Origin: Arcobacteraceae bacterium
Lineage (GTDB): Bacteria; Campylobacterota; Campylobacteria; Campylobacterales; Arcobacteraceae
Assembly: GCA_023229945.1 (NCBI GenBank)
Contig: JALNYH010000003.1
Coordinates: 62,001 to 126,000 of the forward strand
Length of the DNA: 64,000 nt
Direction of reading: 5' to 3'
The notes under the pieces: generated by a model
The model's database searches: none
What the model saw: the letters and a program-made list of their open reading frames with translations, nothing else
Told to the model about the DNA's origin: nothing
Shown here: positions 58,730 to 64,000 of the stretch, in pieces
How the letters are laid out: every line of letters begins with the position of its first letter
Numbering within the stretch: the stretch's first letter is position 1
Made by a program: the position numbers and the translations under genes

Positions 58730-59872
58730 AGCCTTTTTCTTTAAAGAATATTTTATGACATACTCTCGCATAAGGGGAGGAACATCTAGATATTTATCAT
58801 CATCTTTTGATATGCTAATAGTTAAATGTTCTGCTTCTTCTTCTTGAGCTTTTACTGCTTTTGGTTCTTTTGACTCAAAGCCTGTGGCAACTATTGTAAT
58901 CTTTACTTCATCACGATCTAGTGTTTCATCTGTTGTTGTACCGAATATTACATCAGCACTTCCACTTTCAATAGTTTCATATAATCTTGTCATTACATCA
59001 TTTATTGAAAATAATGATACTTGTGGATGTACATTAAAGTGTATTAAAATACCTCTAGCGCTATTTAGTGACATCTTATCTAGTAGAGGAGACTCTATTG
59101 CATCATCAAGGGCTCTAATAGCTGCATCTTCGCCCTTTGCACGACCAATACCCATTAAAGCCATACCTTTGTGTTGCATGATTTTTTTGATATCAGCAAA
59201 GTCAACATTGATATCATTATTGCCTGGATTTAATATGACCTCGCTCATTCCACTTACAGCTTGAAATAAAATATTATCTACAAGCTTAAAAGCATCTTTC
59301 ATCCCAATATCACGGTCAACTATCTCCATTAATCTATCATTTGGAATAATTATTATAGAGTCACTTACTTTTTTTAGCTCTTCAAGTCCTAAATTTGCTA
59401 CCCCAGCTCTTTTTTTGCCTTCCCAACTAAATGGTTTTGTAACAACAGATACAGTCAAAGCCCCAACTTCTCTCGCAGCTTTTGCTATGATTGGAGCAGC
59501 TCCCGTTCCAGTTCCTCCACCAAGACCTGCAGCAATGAAAACTATATCAGACCCATCAAAAGTATTTTTTATATCTTCATAGTTTTCTACAGCAGAATCA
59601 CGACCAATTTCTGGCTCCATACCCGCTCCCCAACCTTTTGTTAGTTTTGCACCTAATTGGATTTTTTTTGGAGCTTTTGAAACTTGGAGAGCTTGAAAGT
59701 CTGTATTTGCAACTATTAAGTCAATTTTATATGTACCTTCGTTGATCATATGGCTAATCATATTACAGCCACCACCACCAACACCTACAACCGAAATCTT
59801 AACTAAATTTTCACCCATGACTTTTGTAGGTAAATCAACTTTTATACTAGTTGGATCAAATAAATTTTCCAT
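58724..59872 (-). CDS. ftsZ: Cell division protein FtsZ
   Basis: 382 aa tubulin-like GTPase that builds the Z ring. VGGGGCNMI, the tubulin signature GGGTGTGAAP, NDRLMEI and the T7 loop region NVDFADI are intact. The C-terminal tail (about residues 330-382) has an FtsA-binding-like LDVPPLMR segment. Start at the ATG overlapping the ftsA stop (TAATG) gives MENLFDPTSI; a nine-base longer frame exists. Confidence 0.97.
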   Translation of the reverse strand: MENLFDPTSIKVDLPTKVMGENLVKISVVGVGGGGCNMISHMINEGTYKIDLIVANTDFQALQVSKAPKKIQLGAKLTKGWGAGMEPEIGRDSAVENYEDIKNTFDGSDIVFIAAGLGGGTGTGAAPIIAKAAREVGALTVSVVTKPFSWEGKKRAGVANLGLEELKKVSDSIIIIPNDRLMEIVDRDIGMKDAFKLVDNILFQAVSGMSEVILNPGNNDINVDFADIKKIMQHKGMALMGIGRAKGEDAAIRALDDAIESPLLDKMSLNSARGILIHFNVHPQVSLFSINDVMTRLYETIESGSADVIFGTTTDETLDRDEVKITIVATGFESKEPKAVKAQEEEAEHLTISISKDDDKYLDVPPLMREYVIKYSLKKKAS

Positions 59873-61221
59873 TAAAACCACTCCAATATTTTATTCCACA
59901 TTTTCGAAAAAGAATTAGTATTGCTTTTTTTAAGTTGTGACAACTCAGTTAAATCACCTTTTGTTGGTCTAATATTTTTATCAACCAAAGGTATATCTTG
60001 TCTTGGCGTAGTACTTTTTAGCATCGGAGCTTTTCGTAATCTTTTGTTTGAATCAAGCTCAAAAGATGGACTTAAATCAAGTCCATAAAGCAATAATCCA
60101 ACAGTGGTTGACATTGTTGGATTATTGAAATCCAAATATCCATTTTTTATATTTTTAGGATTTGTTACTTTTACTGGCATATTTCCAAAAATAATAGAGG
60201 CTAATTCTTCTATACCTTCAAGTTTACTCATTCCACCAGTCAATATTATTCCTGCACCAATTTTATCACTTAATCCACTTGATTTTATTTTATTTGCTAA
60301 GAAAATTAGAGTTTCCTCTACGCGAGCATGAATAATTGTTTGTATCATATCTATTGAAACTTCTTTAGTTTCTAGTTCATTGCCAATAAGTGGGACTTGA
60401 ACTTTTTTTATTATATTTTCATCATTCTCATCTATTGGTATTAATGATCCATATTTAACTTTTACAGTTTCTGCTGCAATTGCTGGAGTATGAAGCATAA
60501 CAGATAAATCGTTTGTTATATTTACAGAACCAACTGGTAAGAAATCACTATATACTATAGCATTACCTCTGTAAATTATCAAATCAGAAGTACTACTTCC
60601 CATATCAAGCACAGCAACACCAAATTTCTTTTGCTCTTCACTCATGATAGAAAGAGCTGAAGCATAGCCATGTAACACAAATGTGCTATTTTCTATACCA
60701 GCTACTTTTAGAGCATTTTTAGTGTTTGTAATAGCTGTTTTTTTTGCAGTTACGATATACACACTCACTTCTAATCTTGAAGCATTCATATTCAATGGAT
60801 TTGAAAATTCTCCAGAATCATCAACCTTGAAAGAAATAGGAAAAACATGTATTGCTTCGTAATCAGGTACAATATTGGCATTGTAATGAGCCATTTGCAT
60901 TACTTGATTGATTTCTTTTTCTGTGATTATTCCATTTGGAATATTCACTGCACCTTTGCTAATAATATTTTTAGTTGATGCTGCCGAAAAAGATACATAT
61001 ACTTCATCAATAGTTGCTTCAGCACTTTTTTTTGCTGATTCGACAGATACCTTGATTATTTCACCAACATTTTGAATATCATTAATCAAGCCCTTTTCGA
61101 TACCATTAGTTGGATTACTGCTTACACCTAATATATTTATTCTATTATCAAAATCATTTCTAGCAACTACTGTTATAATGTTTGTTGTGCCTATGTCTAT
61201 CGCTAAGATTGTTTTATTCAA
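59872..61221 (-). CDS. ftsA: Cell division protein FtsA
   Basis: 449 aa actin-like membrane tether for FtsZ. ATPase motifs: AIDIGTTNI (phosphate 1), AVLDMGSSTSD (phosphate 2) and ILTGGMSKLEG (adenosine). A C-terminal amphipathic helix (FSKMWNKILEWF) would bind the membrane. It is translationally coupled to ftsZ by a one-base overlap and follows the PpiD-like gene after 11 bp. Confidence 0.96.
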   Translation of the reverse strand: MNKTILAIDIGTTNIITVVARNDFDNRINILGVSSNPTNGIEKGLINDIQNVGEIIKVSVESAKKSAEATIDEVYVSFSAASTKNIISKGAVNIPNGIITEKEINQVMQMAHYNANIVPDYEAIHVFPISFKVDDSGEFSNPLNMNASRLEVSVYIVTAKKTAITNTKNALKVAGIENSTFVLHGYASALSIMSEEQKKFGVAVLDMGSSTSDLIIYRGNAIVYSDFLPVGSVNITNDLSVMLHTPAIAAETVKVKYGSLIPIDENDENIIKKVQVPLIGNELETKEVSIDMIQTIIHARVEETLIFLANKIKSSGLSDKIGAGIILTGGMSKLEGIEELASIIFGNMPVKVTNPKNIKNGYLDFNNPTMSTTVGLLLYGLDLSPSFELDSNKRLRKAPMLKSTTPRQDIPLVDKNIRPTKGDLTELSQLKKSNTNSFSKMWNKILEWF

Positions 61222-61232
61222 TTTAACTTCCT

Positions 61233-62684
61233 TTACTTCATATACGATATTACTTTGTATTTTTGCTCTAATGATTCAAGCAACTTAGAAAATAGTTCAT
61301 TTGTTTTAATATCTCTTATGGTATTTGAAACAATAAGATTTTTTGATTCGTTATGAATTCCTAGTTTTGAATTTAATATTTTGTATGCAACAGCTTTACC
61401 TTGAAGCATTATTACTCCAGAAGTATCTTTTGTTTTAAATAATTGATTCAAAAATTCTGATGCTTCATCAGATCTTAACCCGCTTATATTTTCAACAGAC
61501 TCTCTACTTACATAGCCAATTGACTCTAAACTATTGTTTGATAGCACTTCTTTTGCTTTATTTTCCAAAGCAAGTGAAGAATTTTTTTCTATAAAATCTT
61601 TTTTTGCTAATTCTTTTGCATTTTCAAAAGATAAAGGTTCTGGTTGAATAATTTTGTTTAATTTTAAAATAACATAGCTATCATCCACAATAAATGGTTT
61701 TACTATATCATCTGGTTTTAAATTAGATAATTGTTCTTTATATGGTAAAATTTCAGTACTATTTTGTCCTAAAGTAGTGATTTTCTGGAATTGAACTTCA
61801 CCTTTTTTTAACGCAAGATATGTTCTAAGTGCATCATTTTTACTTTCTTCAAGCGTTAAAGCTTGTTTTAAATCATCCAATGCTTCATCAAAAGTTTTAA
61901 TTTTGCCATCTTCATGCTTGTAGTCTAATCTTGTTTTTTCATAAAAGTCAGTTAGCTCACTATCTGTGAATTCTATAGTTTTAGTAGCTGTTTCGTATAA
62001 ACTAATTTCATAAACCAATTCTGATAAATAGTTGTTCTTATTTTCTTCCCAAAAATTCTTTAGTTCTTCTTCTTGAATATTTAAAGTAACAGAGTTATTA
62101 TCAATAATTTTAATTTGTAAATCATTTTTAATAAAAATCAAAGAGCTTATGTTTTCAATCTCTTTTTGTGAGCTTTGAACTTTAAACATATTTTGAATTT
62201 TTTGAACTAGTAAATCATTTTTAAGACTTTTTTCAAATTCGACAGGTACAATTTTATTTTGTCTTAGAACTGTTACATATTGGTCTTTATCAAATTTTCC
62301 CTCTTTTTTGAATTCATCTATTTTGATAAGTTCAGTTGCTACTTCCTCATCTGTTATACTAATTCCCAAATCATCTGCATATGACAATAATAAATATTTT
62401 TGTATTAATGTTTGTAGTGCTAATTGTTCAAGTCCTAGTTGTTTAGCTAATTCTTGATTGAAACTATCACCAAAGATAGAAGAATATTGGGAATAAAGAT
62501 TGCTGTATTCTCTTTGTAATTCATTCATTGGAATTTCTTTTTTGCCAACTTGAGCTACGGCTCCATCACTCTTACCAAAGTCATATGCACCCCATCCAAC
62601 AAATCCTGCACCAACAAAAGCTATAACACTAATCCATATTGTAACAACTAACCACTTTTTATGCCTTTGCATCCAATCTATCAT
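61233..62684 (-). CDS. Membrane-anchored peptidyl-prolyl isomerase/chaperone, PpiD/SurA type
   Basis: 483 aa. One membrane helix (residues 11-33), a SurA_N-like region (MNELQREYSNLYSQYSSIFG), and a parvulin-like middle (about residues 225-345) that is rather diverged. It should help outer-membrane and periplasmic proteins fold after export. Located directly upstream of ftsA in the same direction. Confidence 0.88.
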   Translation of the reverse strand: MIDWMQRHKKWLVVTIWISVIAFVGAGFVGWGAYDFGKSDGAVAQVGKKEIPMNELQREYSNLYSQYSSIFGDSFNQELAKQLGLEQLALQTLIQKYLLLSYADDLGISITDEEVATELIKIDEFKKEGKFDKDQYVTVLRQNKIVPVEFEKSLKNDLLVQKIQNMFKVQSSQKEIENISSLIFIKNDLQIKIIDNNSVTLNIQEEELKNFWEENKNNYLSELVYEISLYETATKTIEFTDSELTDFYEKTRLDYKHEDGKIKTFDEALDDLKQALTLEESKNDALRTYLALKKGEVQFQKITTLGQNSTEILPYKEQLSNLKPDDIVKPFIVDDSYVILKLNKIIQPEPLSFENAKELAKKDFIEKNSSLALENKAKEVLSNNSLESIGYVSRESVENISGLRSDEASEFLNQLFKTKDTSGVIMLQGKAVAYKILNSKLGIHNESKNLIVSNTIRDIKTNELFSKLLESLEQKYKVISYMK

Positions 62685-62731
62685 ACAAAACTCCGTTTAA
62701 ATTTTTTATTTATATTGTACCTTAAAAACTC

Positions 62732-63151
62732 TTATTTTTCTATTGGTAATTTTTCTTTTATCCAATCATATACAAATCCAGTTTTTACATTGTAAATATT
62801 TGAAAATCCATTTTCTGCTAAAATTGTAGCAACTTTTTTACTTCTACTACCACTTCTACAAATAAGTACAATCTCTTTTGATAAATTCATACTAACTAAA
62901 TCTTCAACTTGTGTTACAAAGTCATCATTAAAAACTCTTTGACCATCTTTTTCAAAATAAGATTCTATCAAGATGGCACCCTTAGGATGCATAAAATCAT
63001 ATTCTTTTTTTGTTCTAGTGTCTACAAGTATAACTCCATTTTGTTGCATTTTATATGCTTCAATAGCGGTTATATCAGCTTTATATTCTATCGTATCACC
63101 AAAGAGTGAAGTCATCAAAATGATTATTAAAAGTAAAAGTTTTTTTATCAT
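62732..63151 (-). CDS. Periplasmic rhodanese-like protein
   Basis: 139 aa. Signal peptide (residues 1-18), single rhodanese domain with active-site loop CRSGSRS and the DTRTKKEYDFMHPKGA motif. Likely binds or transfers sulfane sulfur in the periplasm. Its ATG overlaps the stop of the cation efflux gene by four bases. Confidence 0.9.
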   Translation of the reverse strand: MIKKLLLLIIILMTSLFGDTIEYKADITAIEAYKMQQNGVILVDTRTKKEYDFMHPKGAILIESYFEKDGQRVFNDDFVTQVEDLVSMNLSKEIVLICRSGSRSKKVATILAENGFSNIYNVKTGFVYDWIKEKLPIEK

Positions 63152-64000
63152 AATTCTCCTTTATTGTGTACATGTGTATCGTTGATAACAGAATCATCAT
63201 ATGGATCCAAATGCATATTAATAACCCAATTCTTATTTGATTCAATCAATCTAATTTTCTCCTCAATCCTATCACTTGCTCGATGTGCATCCATTAAAGA
63301 TATCAAACAATCAAAAACCAAATGTACTTCTACAAAAATATCATGACCTGCTTGTCTTGTTTTGAGATAATGGTAGTCATTGACAATTTTTTCATTTTCT
63401 ATTATAGATTTTATTTGGTCTACTAATTCTACTTCTAAAGCTCTATCTAAAAGTACGAGTACTCCTTCTTTGATAAGCTCATAAGCAGAATAAATAATAA
63501 ACAAAGCAATACCAACACCCACGATAACATCCGCAAATTCAAATCCTGTTAAATATACTAAGCCAACGCTAAATAAAACAGCACCATTACTATAGATATC
63601 AGTTTTATAGTGTAGGGCATCAGCTTTTACTACCATTGAGCTTGTCTTTTTGGCTACAAAATTCAAGTAAATAACCAAACAAATAGTAACAACTAAAGAA
63701 ATAGCCATAACATAAAGTGCCAATTCTAGATAGGTTGATTCTTCACCATAAAGTGCTTTTTTAAATGCTTGATAAAGTAAAAAAATACCAGATAATGCAA
63801 TCACACTACCTTCAATGACTGAAGCCAAAGCTTCAATTTTCCCACGACCATAATTAAATGTTTCATCGGCTGGCTGTTCACTTTTTGATATAGCAAAATA
63901 GTTAAAAAGTGAAACAAACATATCCAATATAGAATCAACAGCAGATGCTAAAACAGCAACACTACCACTAGCTAGTCCTATACTAAATTTTATAATAGTC
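63148..64000 (-). CDS. Cation diffusion facilitator (FieF-like), N-terminus cut by window edge
   Basis: The frame is open to the right edge, so the start is outside the window. Visible: metal-site helices with DSILDM and HYKTDIYSN (the paired Asp/His-Asp positions), FNYGRGKIEALAS, and the cytoplasmic C-terminal domain with HDIFVEVHLVFD. It exports zinc or iron with proton exchange. It is co-transcribed with the rhodanese gene. Confidence 0.92.
   Translation of the reverse strand, partial: TIIKFSIGLASGSVAVLASAVDSILDMFVSLFNYFAISKSEQPADETFNYGRGKIEALASVIEGSVIALSGIFLLYQAFKKALYGEESTYLELALYVMAISLVVTICLVIYLNFVAKKTSSMVVKADALHYKTDIYSNGAVLFSVGLVYLTGFEFADVIVGVGIALFIIYSAYELIKEGVLVLLDRALEVELVDQIKSIIENEKIVNDYHYLKTRQAGHDIFVEVHLVFDCLISLMDAHRASDRIEEKIRLIESNKNWVINMHLDPYDDSVINDTHVHNKGEL

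Overview
The window is strongly AT-rich, gene-dense Gram-negative DNA. It carries lpxD, TonB/ExbBD, a quinone-linked pyrD, two-subunit glyS, a desulforubrerythrin/PerR pair, a gyrA-asd-hemE block and many TTG starts. This fits a member of Campylobacterota (Epsilonproteobacteria), most like the free-living Arcobacter/Sulfurimonas group. That placement rests on recognised protein families, not on a database search.

Layout. 1-7.4 kb: M16 peptidase (cut by the window edge), pyrD, a small membrane protein with glyS, an RRM protein, a ZIP transporter, and desulforubrerythrin divergent from perR. 7.4-9.1 kb: an accessory patch with a probable restriction-enzyme remnant, a frameshifted DUF4238-like gene and about 630 bp of non-coding DNA full of hairpins. 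9.1-20.8 kb: housekeeping genes (ftsY, a TlpA-like lipoprotein, rny, rsmD, a DppC-like permease, a flagellin-like protein, ilvB-ilvH-lpxD, ftsK). 20.8-25.8 kb: a compact operon of ATP-grasp, alpha-E, transglutaminase, two aspartoacylase-like paralogues (the second without its metal ligands) and a DUF309 protein. 25.8-30.6 kb: a GGDEF/EAL sensor coupled to a dihaem cytochrome c peroxidase, and an unknown coiled-coil protein. 30.6-44.7 kb: two identical tRNA-Asn genes, then radical SAM, hemE, asd, gyrA, an NlpC/P60 lipoprotein with a poly-A frameshift, argJ, a K+ channel, rpmB, rpe, trpF, an exonuclease and a gamma-carbonic anhydrase.

44.7-58.7 kb is the most unusual region. One minus-strand run encodes a TonB receptor, a polyferredoxin fused to a NosL domain, a NapH-like polyferredoxin, a 2-hydroxyacyl-CoA-dehydratase-type (double-cubane-like) protein, its ATPase activator, a DsbD_2/UreH-like membrane protein and ExbB-ExbD-TonB. 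A nearly identical 34-bp promoter block with a tandem TTAACAY repeat lies in front of both the receptor and exbB, which ties the two halves into one predicted regulon. Next to it are a NifA-like regulator whose ATPase and sigma-54 motifs have decayed, moeA, an XRE repressor and a cysteine-rich pseudo-receiver. I read this as an undescribed ATP-driven, low-potential reductase system fed by membrane polyferredoxins and linked to TonB-dependent uptake of an unknown ligand. 58.7-64 kb holds ftsZ-ftsA, a PpiD-like chaperone, a periplasmic rhodanese and a cation-efflux protein (cut by the window edge).

A second theme is a family of intergenic arrays with a strict 7-bp (sometimes 8-bp) pitch, usually in inverted pairs. 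Each array uses a different word (TAGNNNN, TAAYAAC, TYACGAY, CTCAGTNN, AATTTTN). Several start exactly at a gene's own stop codon, so stop trinucleotides recur every 7 bases. No standard feature class describes them.
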